Shown here in pieces: positions 6,249-13,837 of a DNA stretch of 15,192 bases. How positions within the stretch are numbered: the first letter of the stretch is position 1; each line of letters begins with the position of its first letter. The position numbers and the translations under genes are program-made. This stretch comes from an uncultured Duncaniella sp. (GTDB lineage: Bacteria > Bacteroidota > Bacteroidia > Bacteroidales > Muribaculaceae): NCBI GenBank assembly GCA_910588795.1, contig CAJURI010000053.1, forward strand, positions 1-15,192, written 5' to 3'. Under the pieces are notes generated by a model. That model was given only the letters and a program-made list of their open reading frames with translations, did no database searches and had not been told where the DNA came from.

Positions 6249-6959
6249 CTAATCCTTATATTTGTTCCTGTGGACCTTCGAGGCGTTTTCCTCAGCAGTT
6301 CCCAGGACTATAACAATCTCGCCCCTTGGAATGTTTTCCTTGAAATAGGCTTCAAGTTCACACAGAGTTCCGCGATGGGTGGAGTCATGCAGCTTTGATA
6401 TCTCACGCGACACACTTGCCGGACGATCAGGCCCGCACACTTCGATAAGCTCACCCAGAGTCCTTACCAGCCTGAGCGGCGACTCATATATAATGCTCGT
6501 GCAGTCGTTGGCGGCTATGCGTTCAAGACGTGTGCGTCTTCCCTTCTTAGGGGGAAGGAAGCCTTCGAAGGTGAACCGGTCGGTGGGCAGCCCTGAGTTG
6601 ACAAGTGCGGGGACAAAGGCTGTCGCGCCAGGCAGTGTCTCCACCTCTATCCCTTCGCGGCGGCATTCCCTCGAAAGAAGGAATCCCGGATCACTGACCC
6701 CGGGAGTGCCGGCATCCGAAATAAGGGCTATCGTCCCGTCGGCAAGCAGCATGTCTATTATGGGGCGTACAGTGGTGTGCTCGTTGAATTTATGGTGAGA
6801 CGAGCATGGAGTGTCTATGCCGAAATGCTTGAGCAGTACACCTGACGTGCGTGTGTCCTCGGCAAAAATGCGGTCACACCTCTTCAGCACTTCCACCGCG
6901 CGCGGCGTCATATCCGCCATGTTGCCCACAGGTGTGGGGACTATATAGAGCTTGCCCAT
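6249..6959 (-). CDS. rsmI: 16S rRNA (cytidine-1402-2'-O)-methyltransferase RsmI
   Basis: A 236-residue SAM-dependent enzyme that 2'-O-methylates C1402 in the decoding centre of 16S rRNA. The tetrapyrrole-methylase fold is shown by LYIVPTPVGNMADMT (4-18), AEDTRTSG (33-40), ISDAGTPGVSDPG (80-92), the LPGATA motif (109-114), and FEGFLPPKKGRR (131-142). The late SREIS and RGT segments (184-197) are also typical. It is shorter than the roughly 280-residue E. coli protein because the extra C-terminal domain is absent, which is common for the family. It starts 18 bases after the hypothetical gene upstream and sits within the surE operon. Confidence 0.95.
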   Translation of the reverse strand: MGKLYIVPTPVGNMADMTPRAVEVLKRCDRIFAEDTRTSGVLLKHFGIDTPCSSHHKFNEHTTVRPIIDMLLADGTIALISDAGTPGVSDPGFLLSRECRREGIEVETLPGATAFVPALVNSGLPTDRFTFEGFLPPKKGRRTRLERIAANDCTSIIYESPLRLVRTLGELIEVCGPDRPASVSREISKLHDSTHRGTLCELEAYFKENIPRGEIVIVLGTAEENASKVHRNKYKD

Positions 6960-6977
6960 TGTGTGCCGGATTATTTT

Positions 6978-7532
6978 TCAGAAATGCTTTATGATAACAT
7001 CCATGAATGCCTTTACATCCTCATTGTCAGGATCGAGACACAGGTCATCATAGACATACTCCTCAGCCTCGCTTACATCCGACATTCCGGATATCACACG
7101 CAGGGCATCGTCAAACTCCTCCTGCGAATCGCGAAACAGCTCGCGGCGGAAACGGAACTTGTCGTTCAGTGTGAACGCCTTGAATATGTCTCTTGCACGT
7201 TCTCTCGCAAGTTTCTCTTCAAGTGTGAGCTGGTCAGGCTCAGGCTGCACGCCTGGCTCACAAGCCACATCGCAGCCCTCCGATTCCGACACCTCCTCCT
7301 CGACAGCCGACTCGGCTATCTCGGCATCAGTCTCTGCCGACGGCATATTCGCGTCAGCGTCATCCAGGGCTCCGTCACATGCCGTACGGAATGCATCTGC
7401 AAGCTGAGCGGTCTTCTCGGCAAGCATATCATCCACCGCGGCTTGCGCATCGGATCCGCGATGATGCTGCAACAGCAACAGACCCTCGATTTCATATGCG
7501 AGCCTCAACAGGCTGTTATAATCGTGTGACAT
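6978..7532 (-). CDS. Acidic conserved hypothetical protein
   Basis: A 184-residue soluble protein with no signal peptide or membrane segment. An N-terminal helical part (1-55) leads into a strongly acidic, Glu/Asp/Ala/Ser-rich linker (about 55-100). A more conserved-looking C-terminal domain follows (102-184), marked by LTLEEKLARERARDIFKAF and FTLNDKFRFRRELF. The latter phrase resembles hypothetical proteins I associate with Bacteroidetes, but I know no assigned function. It begins two bases after the dacB stop codon and ends 18 bases before rsmI, so it is co-transcribed. It could be a small regulatory or scaffold protein; no catalytic motif is seen. Confidence 0.8.
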   Translation of the reverse strand: MSHDYNSLLRLAYEIEGLLLLQHHRGSDAQAAVDDMLAEKTAQLADAFRTACDGALDDADANMPSAETDAEIAESAVEEEVSESEGCDVACEPGVQPEPDQLTLEEKLARERARDIFKAFTLNDKFRFRRELFRDSQEEFDDALRVISGMSDVSEAEEYVYDDLCLDPDNEDVKAFMDVIIKHF

Positions 7533-7534
7533 AT

Positions 7535-8914
7535 CTATTCTTTTTGTTCCTGCAAATTATTTTGCAAACTTACATCAAATAATTCTAATAACAAACGCTG
7601 GATATCATTTTTTAACGCCGACCGGCTACATCTGAACCCGTTAGCGATAAAAACGAGCAGATGTGTGGGCCTGCCCTCCTCGTCAAGAAGATATCCGCTG
7701 TATGACTGCACCCCTTTCATCGATCCGGTTTTCATGGCTACCCTTCCTTCGAGAGAGGTGCCGGCAAGGAAGTTGCGCATAGTGCCGTCACATCCGGCCA
7801 CAGGAAGCAGCGTGACATATTCGTCACCAAACTCTTCGGCAAGCATATGCCGGCTCACCTCACCAAGAAATCTCGCTGTGAGCCTGTTGTCGCGTGACAG
7901 TCCGCTGCCGTCCACTATGTTCACACCGTGGGCACTGATCCCGAGCATCGACCACACGGCATGCTCCTCCTCTATGGCCTGACGACGTGTGCCGCCGGGT
8001 GCTATGGCACGGAGCATCCCCTCCGCCATGAGATTGTCGGAACGGTACATGAGACTGCGCATTATGTCGCCGAAACGTGGAGACCTGTGCACATACAGCT
8101 CGGTGCTTTCCCCGCCGGCATTCTTTACAGTGCCCTTGTCGACTTTTATGCCTGCCACGGAAAGCACTGACAGTATCTCGGCTCTCATAGCCTTACGCGG
8201 ATAAGGCATCGAGAATGTCTCGCTGAACCCTCGGCGAGTGTTACCGCTCACAACCATTGTCTCGGACCCGTCCTCGCGGTCAACCTTTACACCGCGACGC
8301 TTGGTGCGCACAAATCTGAATTTAAGGTCAGGCACTTCCGGCACGGTCTTCTTAGAAGGGAGTGTGAGCCTAAACCGATTGTCCCTGAAATTCGCGCCCT
8401 GCAGCCTGGCTCCGTAATACCACGGTATATCCTCAGCCATCCAGCCCTGTGGGGTCGTAGCGTCGGCAAAGCCGCTCTCGTCAATTATGACGTCGCCTGT
8501 GACACGTCTCACTCCGAGCCTCAGCAGGGATGACGCTATACTGTCGGCAAACCCCTGCGACTCATCGAAATACTGTGACTCCACTGTAGGATCGCCCACA
8601 GTCTTCACAACGATATTACCGTACAGCACACTGTCACGCACCTCACCTGTAGCAGAGACTACCGTAAGGAAACGCTCATCACTGCCGGCAAGATTCAGGA
8701 GAGAGGCACACGTGACAGTCTTCATGACCGACGCCGGCACAAGACTACGGTCGATGTTGGCATTCACCACATCATAGCCCCAACGCAGGTCATGGATCCA
8801 CACGGCAGTGCGCAAAGTGTCGATCCCTGCGACCTTCAGGGGAAAGGCCGCTATCTGCAGAATGCTGCACGACAGCAACAATATCGCTGCAAGAAACCTC
8901 GGCACAGACATCAT
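7535..8914 (-). CDS. dacB: D-alanyl-D-alanine carboxypeptidase/endopeptidase, PBP4 type (peptidase S13)
   Basis: A 459-residue periplasmic penicillin-binding protein that trims or opens peptidoglycan cross-links. The N-terminus (1-23, ending QIAA) is a signal peptide; the LLSC sequence at 13-16 is a weak lipobox, so anchoring is uncertain. All three active-site motifs are present: SVMK with Ser62 and Lys65, SDN at 292-294, and KTG at 395-397. The long insert between the first two motifs (about 90-260) is the extra domain typical of class C PBPs. The start ATG overlaps the surE stop as ATGA, which implies translational coupling. A second Met follows immediately and is an equally possible start. 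Confidence 0.93.
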   Translation of the reverse strand: MMSVPRFLAAILLLSCSILQIAAFPLKVAGIDTLRTAVWIHDLRWGYDVVNANIDRSLVPASVMKTVTCASLLNLAGSDERFLTVVSATGEVRDSVLYGNIVVKTVGDPTVESQYFDESQGFADSIASSLLRLGVRRVTGDVIIDESGFADATTPQGWMAEDIPWYYGARLQGANFRDNRFRLTLPSKKTVPEVPDLKFRFVRTKRRGVKVDREDGSETMVVSGNTRRGFSETFSMPYPRKAMRAEILSVLSVAGIKVDKGTVKNAGGESTELYVHRSPRFGDIMRSLMYRSDNLMAEGMLRAIAPGGTRRQAIEEEHAVWSMLGISAHGVNIVDGSGLSRDNRLTARFLGEVSRHMLAEEFGDEYVTLLPVAGCDGTMRNFLAGTSLEGRVAMKTGSMKGVQSYSGYLLDEEGRPTHLLVFIANGFRCSRSALKNDIQRLLLELFDVSLQNNLQEQKE

Positions 8915-9675
8915 GCCATCATGTCCTCCACAGCCACTATGCGGTCAGACGCAGTCTGGTCAGGACGTATAGGCACTATTGTCCCGTAGCCTCTTTTAAG
9001 CCAGTATTCATCAGTGTCAGGATTGTCAGGCTCATCGTTGTGGAAAGTACCTGTAAGCCAGAAGAACGGACGGCCATGCGGAGAAGTGTAATCTCTGTAC
9101 TCCTCGGTCCAGTGTCCGCGTGCGGCACGCACCACCTTCACGCCCTGCGGTGTACAATCGGCAGGGAAATTGACATTCAGACACACGTCATGCGGCAGGC
9201 CGCCTTCAAGCACGCGCCTTATGATATCGGACACAAACGGTGACATGGGAGCGAAATCCGCCCTCGGAGAATGGTCAAGAAGCGAGAAACCAATGGATGG
9301 TATACCTATTATACACCCCTCCATGGCAGCACCCATAGTGCCTGAATAGATATTGTTGACAGCAGCGTTGGAGCCATGGTTTATGCCTGAAAGTATCAGA
9401 TCAGGCCTGCGGTCGAGGAGAGCGTGCATCGCCACCTTGACGCAATCGACAGGAGTGCCCGTGATGCTGAACATTCTGATCGCATCGTCGGTCGACGGAT
9501 GGCTGATAAGCTCAAGCGCGCCATTGACAGTGAGCGCGGACGATTTGCCCGATTGCGGGGAGGCAGGTGCGCCCACCACCACATCGCCATATGCCGAAGC
9601 TATTGCGGCAAGCTTGTGCAGCCCCGCCGCATCGATACCGTCGTCATTTGTTATGAATATAAGAGGTCTGTCCAT
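8911..9675 (-). CDS. surE: 5'/3'-nucleotidase SurE
   Basis: A 254-residue metal-dependent phosphatase acting on nucleoside monophosphates and possibly on polyphosphate. Family motifs are the metal-binding NDDG (10-13, Asp11 and Asp12), QSGKSSALT (41-49), GTPVDCV (73-79) and SGINHGSN (96-103), with the metal ligand Asn99. The length is normal. It is the first gene of the surE-dacB-hypothetical-rsmI-lipoprotein cluster. It has its own strong promoter 23 bases upstream, and its stop overlaps the dacB start. SurE is often linked to stationary-phase survival in other bacteria. Confidence 0.96.
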   Translation of the reverse strand: MDRPLIFITNDDGIDAAGLHKLAAIASAYGDVVVGAPASPQSGKSSALTVNGALELISHPSTDDAIRMFSITGTPVDCVKVAMHALLDRRPDLILSGINHGSNAAVNNIYSGTMGAAMEGCIIGIPSIGFSLLDHSPRADFAPMSPFVSDIIRRVLEGGLPHDVCLNVNFPADCTPQGVKVVRAARGHWTEEYRDYTSPHGRPFFWLTGTFHNDEPDNPDTDEYWLKRGYGTIVPIRPDQTASDRIVAVEDMMA

Positions 9676-9868
9676 AAATATATGCTATTTTTCTAAACAA
9701 AGGTACTCATTTCCCTCCAAAGCGGCAAATCCTTTTACCGCATAGCATAAATCAAGCCCTCATATTACCATATGTGATCAGATCATTTTCACATCATATT
9801 TCGCCACATTATCCTGCTGCGGACATGGACACTCCGTGTCATAGCGGTGCGCCGCGCCAAATGGTGAG
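9676..9868. other. Intergenic region between vsr and surE
   Basis: These 193 bases hold the surE promoter (9698-9729) and two weak inverted repeats. One is ATAT-GTGA/TCAC-ATAT (9770-9799, bulged) and the other is GACAC-TCC-GTGTC (9828-9840). Neither has a T-run, so the end of the vsr transcript is not clearly defined. No gene is seen. Confidence 0.5.
9698..9729 (-). promoter_or_regulatory. Bacteroidetes-type promoter of surE operon
   Basis: On the minus strand TTTG (9729-9726) and TACCTTTG (9705-9698) are separated by 20 bases, an exact match to TTTG-N20-TAnnTTTG. The expected start is near 9690-9692, giving a leader of only about 15 nt before the surE ATG. Confidence 0.82.
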
Positions 9869-10366
9869 TCAATACGGCAGACCATATGCTTCGGGGGCCT
9901 CTGCCGCAAGCGAGCTGCCGACAGCATCTTCCGTCGTGTCAGAGCCATCCCCCACACCTGGCGTACCTACCACGCGCTGATAAAGCACCTGAAGGGCAGT
10001 CTCGTCAATGGCACATTCCCATATACGTATAACCCTCCACCCCATACGGCGAAGCTCGACATCCACCCTGTAATCACGCGCCCGGTTGAGAGTGATCTTA
10101 TGCCGCCAGTAATCACGGTTGCTGTCAGGGATACGTGAATGCGCACACCCCTCATGCCCGTGCCAGAAACAGCCGTCAACAAATATGACTGTCCTGTAAC
10201 GGGAGAGCACAATGTCGGGCGCACCAGGAAGCCGCCTGTCGTTGACCCTGTAACGGAGCCCCTGGGAGTACAGATATCTGCGCACAGCCATCTCGGGGCG
10301 AGTGTCCCGTCCCTTCACAGCCGCCATACACTTGCTCCGCTGCTGCGGGGTCATACTGTCAGCCAT
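9869..10366 (-). CDS. vsr: Very short patch repair endonuclease Vsr
   Basis: A 165-residue DNA mismatch endonuclease that nicks 5' of T in T:G mismatches, normally those arising from deamination of 5-methylcytosine. It aligns almost without gaps to my recollection of E. coli Vsr. Glu25, Asp51 in LPGAPD, Met14, GCFWHGH with Phe67, Trp68 and His69, and the zinc-site residues Cys66, His71, about Cys74 and Cys118 are kept. Residues 63-64 are Val-Asp where E. coli has Thr-His. After residue 120 a 45-residue tail rich in Gly, Ala and Glu replaces the usual end. No cytosine methyltransferase is present in the window. It is the last gene of the serB operon, 34 bases after the TM2 gene. Confidence 0.92.
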   Translation of the reverse strand: MADSMTPQQRSKCMAAVKGRDTRPEMAVRRYLYSQGLRYRVNDRRLPGAPDIVLSRYRTVIFVDGCFWHGHEGCAHSRIPDSNRDYWRHKITLNRARDYRVDVELRRMGWRVIRIWECAIDETALQVLYQRVVGTPGVGDGSDTTEDAVGSSLAAEAPEAYGLPY

Positions 10367-10400
10367 GACACATGGTCAAGCAGTCCACACTGCGGCGTTG

Positions 10401-10835
10401 TCAGAACAGCGGGAAAGTGGATGTTGACAGAACGTATTTCCTTTCAAATTCAGCCTGGCTCATGGTGAGCATCATTATCCCCTGAATCAGAGTGACTATG
10501 CCCCATAAGCCGCAGGTGACAATCGACAGGAGCAGACATATGATGCCGCCGCCGATCTTGCCTAAATAGAAGTAATGCACTCCCAATGTCCCGAGGACTA
10601 TTGCGAGCACACCGCACATCACCTTGTCCTTGCCTGTTGTATTGACCTCTTCAGAAGCCTGAACACGCCCGGGCGCAGAGAGCCCTTCCATGAGGTCGGG
10701 GAACATGTAGAGCGGAGTCCATGTCTGATTCTCCTCGGTGCACACAGGGGTGTCGGGTGTCACAGGGTAGGCGAACAATTGTTCCTTCGTCATCGGTCCT
10801 ACGGTCTGTCCGTTAAATGTGATAAAGTATTTCAT
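10401..10835 (-). CDS. GYF_2-TM2 domain membrane protein
   Basis: A 144-residue protein with two modules. Residues 1-48 resemble a GYF_2 domain (FNGQTVGPMTKEQL, TPDT, TWTPLY), a fold that in other proteins binds peptides. Residues 70-125 are a TM2 domain with two membrane helices (about 72-92 and 95-122) joined by the signature LGTLGVHYFYLGKIGGG. The helices would hold the GYF part on the inner membrane, probably facing the cytoplasm. Function is unknown for the family. It lies 11 bases after the large receiver/ATP-grasp gene and 34 bases before vsr. Confidence 0.88.
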   Translation of the reverse strand: MKYFITFNGQTVGPMTKEQLFAYPVTPDTPVCTEENQTWTPLYMFPDLMEGLSAPGRVQASEEVNTTGKDKVMCGVLAIVLGTLGVHYFYLGKIGGGIICLLLSIVTCGLWGIVTLIQGIMMLTMSQAEFERKYVLSTSTFPLF

Positions 10836-10846
10836 ATGAGATTCTC

Positions 10847-13837
10847 TTATGAGTTTTTAATATCTGGTTTTACTACTACTCCGGTGCCCTTGAGTCCGTT
10901 CACACCTATGACGAGAGGCTCGTCGAATGTCACTATGCGCATGAACTCGCTCTCATACACCGCCGGCATGGCATCAAGGAATGCTACATCATACAGGTCG
11001 GTCACCTCGGCATCGGCATCGCATTTGCGGGCGGTATCGACCGTGAAATAAGCCACTCCGAACGAGGTGAGATTCTGGAAAAAGTGTGTGCCCTGACTCG
11101 GCTCTATCCTATAGTCGGGCAGAGCTGACTCCACAATAAGCCGCGCCGCCGATATGGCCGGCCACTTAACCGGTATGCCCAGCGCGGAGTCGGACGACCC
11201 CCACCGTCCGGGACCTATCAGCAGATACTTCTCGTCACGCTCGAGAAAACCGCGGTTGATCTTCTCCATCTCACGGGCTATGAGGGAATTATTGGACGAC
11301 GAGAACTTCTCGGGGCGCACATACACCACAGTCTTCACACCTTCGATGGTGCCGTGACCGAGGGCTGTGGACGATTTCAGCAGCAGACGGTCGTCAGGTG
11401 TCGACATGACGGCCTCGTCGACACTCTCCTTGCGGTCGACTATGGGGCGTATCTGGAGCCAGTAAAGACGCCCCTTGGAATTCTTGCCGGGCTCGATCAT
11501 ACCGGCAAACTCTATCTCTACAGGACGCTGCATCTCCTGCTGCCCTTTCATGAGCATAAAGTCAAGAGCTCCGGCAAGAGGGAATACTCCGTGTTTCAGC
11601 ACGTTATTGAATGTGACTACCTTGCGCCCCTCACCCTTGTCATTGTCGCGCAGCACATTGTCACGGAAATCATAAGTCGACACCATGTAGGTGAGCGCGC
11701 CACGGTCAGCGACATCCTGCACCCGCAGTTTCGCAACATTGTATCCGTCCTCGACCTTAAGCTCGCCCTTGTCGCCCATCATGTCGAGGGCATACATGCG
11801 GGTCTGAGTGTCGCGCAGTGCCAGCGACAGCTCTGAGGTCTGGAGCACGCTTTCAGGATGGCGCGGCGAAAACCGAAGCCCCACGCCACCGTCCACTATG
11901 TATTTTCCGAGTCCCACGGCTATCTCTGCAACTCCATCCTCGGGTCTCTCGTCACCGAGAGGATAATAGTTGAGCGAACGCCCCACACCCGAGAACGACG
12001 GGAAATAGTATCCGTCGAAATCCTTGCCAACCACTTCCTGAAGTATCACAGCCATCTTCTCCTGGTCTATGACGTTGGATGTGGCGGTCATATACGCCTT
12101 GGAGTCGGCATAGAACACCGACGCATACACACCTTTTATTGCATCGGTGAGCATGTCGAGCATCCGGTCCTGATCGGGTGATTTCGGCACCATATAAGTG
12201 GAGTATATACCGGCAAACGGCTGGTAATGCGAGTCCTCAAGCAGACTCGACGAACGCACCGCTATCGGAGTATCGACAACCTGCAGAAGAGCCTTGAGAT
12301 CCTCGCGTATCCTCGCCGGCAGGGTGGCGCGCAGGAAGTGCCTGAGTATCTCCTCATCGGGCATATCGCTAAGGGCTATGGGATAGAGCTGGTTGCTCTC
12401 CATAAACTCGTCAAATATGTCGGTGCAGAGCACCACCGTGCGTGGTATGGAGATGGTTATTCCGTCAAAATTGTCGCATACGGTGTTCTTCTTTATTATG
12501 GAGTCGATGAAAGCCAGGCCGCGTCCTTTGCCTCCGAGCGACCCCTGACCGATGCGGGCAAAGTTGGAATAGTGGTCGAAACGGTCCTGACGGAATATCG
12601 CCACGACACCGCGGTTCTTCATCTTGCGATATTTGACTATCAGGTCGAAGAACAGCTGACGCACGCGCGGAGCGTCGCTTATGTCGCTGAAGCGATGCTG
12701 CTTGATCACCTCGGCTATGGGGAACATAGCGCGGGAATAGAGCCAGCGCGATATGTCGTTGAACGAGGCATGCCAGTACAGAGCCTCGGCAGGTATGTCA
12801 AATATGGATTTCTGAAGCTCTTTCAGATTGTGGATGCGGCATATCTCCTCGCCGGTCTCGGGGTTGCGCACCACAAAGTCGCCGAAACCGAACTCATTGA
12901 TTATGGCCTTGCCGAGATCCACAGGGAATTTCTTGGAGTTCTTGTCAATGAACGTGCATCCCATCGCCCTGACATCGTGGACGTTCTCAGGTTCGGAGCT
13001 TTCGATTATGAGGGGCAGATAGGGGTCACGGCTCCGTAGTTCGCGTGCCAGACGTATGCCCGCCTTCTGGTCCTTCACACCCTGTCGCTTGAACGAGACA
13101 TCGCTTATAACACCGAGAATATGTTCGGAATACTTGTCATACAGCTCCAGGGCCTCCTCATAGTCGCGTGCCAGCATCACTTTGGGACGTCCGCGCATGC
13201 GCAGCATGCGCTCATGCTCGTTGAGAGCCTCGGTGGAGAAAAGACGTGACTGCGTGAGTATGAACTTGTAGACTATCGGAAGCACCGAACTGTAGAATCT
13301 CACCGAATCCTCCACTATGAGAATCAGCTGCACACCCACATTGTTTATGTCATTGTCGGCATTGAGCTTGTCCTCGAGAAGCTTGATTATAGCAAGAAGA
13401 AGGTCCACATTCCCCAGCCATGAGAACACATAGTCTATGCCCGAGAAATCCTCATTGGAGAGCCTGCGCGACACCTCCTTGGAGAACGGTGTCAGAACTA
13501 TGATGGGCTGTTCGGGATGGAGATCCTTTATGCGTCGCGCTCCGGTGAATGTCTCGCTTATGTCGTTGCCGGGCATCATTATGACGAGGTCGAAACTTTT
13601 GGTCGCCATAAGCTCGAGAGCTTCGGCCGAATTGGACACACGCGTCACACGCGGAGGAGAGGAAAGGTTGAGCGATATGTACTCGAAGTAGAGCTGCTCC
13701 TCCACTCGTCCGTCCTCCTCCATCATGAAGGCATCATAAGTGGAGGCTATGAGCAGCACATTGAATATGCGCCGCTGCATGAGATCCTGAAAGGCGGTGT
13801 CCTTTAGGTATAGTTGGCTTAAAGCATCTTCGTTCAT
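10847..13837 (-). CDS. Double-receiver / PPDK-type ATP-binding domain protein
   Basis: A 996-residue cytoplasmic protein. Residues 25-155 form a degenerate receiver domain whose phospho-acceptor position is Met88. Residues 168-315 form a second receiver with acidic Glu176-Asp177, phospho-acceptor Asp246, Ser280/281 and Lys299, and so could be active. From about 415 to 800 lies a PPDK/PEP-synthase N-terminal ATP-grasp domain with GQGSLGGKGRG (430-440), AVRSSSLLEDS (526-536), FAGIYSTY (541-548) and LQIRPI (794-799). A C-terminal module has GPGRWGSSD (875-883) and PSQGTHFFQNLTS (913-925). The catalytic-histidine swivelling motif and the PEP-binding barrel of true PEP synthases are not visible, so it is probably not one. 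It overlaps the serB stop by ATGA. Confidence 0.85.
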   Translation of the reverse strand: MNEDALSQLYLKDTAFQDLMQRRIFNVLLIASTYDAFMMEEDGRVEEQLYFEYISLNLSSPPRVTRVSNSAEALELMATKSFDLVIMMPGNDISETFTGARRIKDLHPEQPIIVLTPFSKEVSRRLSNEDFSGIDYVFSWLGNVDLLLAIIKLLEDKLNADNDINNVGVQLILIVEDSVRFYSSVLPIVYKFILTQSRLFSTEALNEHERMLRMRGRPKVMLARDYEEALELYDKYSEHILGVISDVSFKRQGVKDQKAGIRLARELRSRDPYLPLIIESSEPENVHDVRAMGCTFIDKNSKKFPVDLGKAIINEFGFGDFVVRNPETGEEICRIHNLKELQKSIFDIPAEALYWHASFNDISRWLYSRAMFPIAEVIKQHRFSDISDAPRVRQLFFDLIVKYRKMKNRGVVAIFRQDRFDHYSNFARIGQGSLGGKGRGLAFIDSIIKKNTVCDNFDGITISIPRTVVLCTDIFDEFMESNQLYPIALSDMPDEEILRHFLRATLPARIREDLKALLQVVDTPIAVRSSSLLEDSHYQPFAGIYSTYMVPKSPDQDRMLDMLTDAIKGVYASVFYADSKAYMTATSNVIDQEKMAVILQEVVGKDFDGYYFPSFSGVGRSLNYYPLGDERPEDGVAEIAVGLGKYIVDGGVGLRFSPRHPESVLQTSELSLALRDTQTRMYALDMMGDKGELKVEDGYNVAKLRVQDVADRGALTYMVSTYDFRDNVLRDNDKGEGRKVVTFNNVLKHGVFPLAGALDFMLMKGQQEMQRPVEIEFAGMIEPGKNSKGRLYWLQIRPIVDRKESVDEAVMSTPDDRLLLKSSTALGHGTIEGVKTVVYVRPEKFSSSNNSLIAREMEKINRGFLERDEKYLLIGPGRWGSSDSALGIPVKWPAISAARLIVESALPDYRIEPSQGTHFFQNLTSFGVAYFTVDTARKCDADAEVTDLYDVAFLDAMPAVYESEFMRIVTFDEPLVIGVNGLKGTGVVVKPDIKNS

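Noticed and set aside
9770..9799. CRP-like or terminator-like inverted repeat between vsr and surE
   Set aside because: The GTGA/TCAC spacing is wrong for a CRP site, the stem is bulged and AT-rich, and there is no T-run. Too weak to call.
12227..13039. 270-codon plus-strand frame inside the receiver/ATP-grasp gene
   Set aside because: The minus-strand protein has clear domain motifs throughout; the plus-strand frame is a shadow with no recognisable motif.
10847..13837. Annotation as phosphoenolpyruvate synthase
   Set aside because: Only the ATP-grasp half is visible; the swivelling catalytic-histidine motif and PEP-binding barrel were not found.
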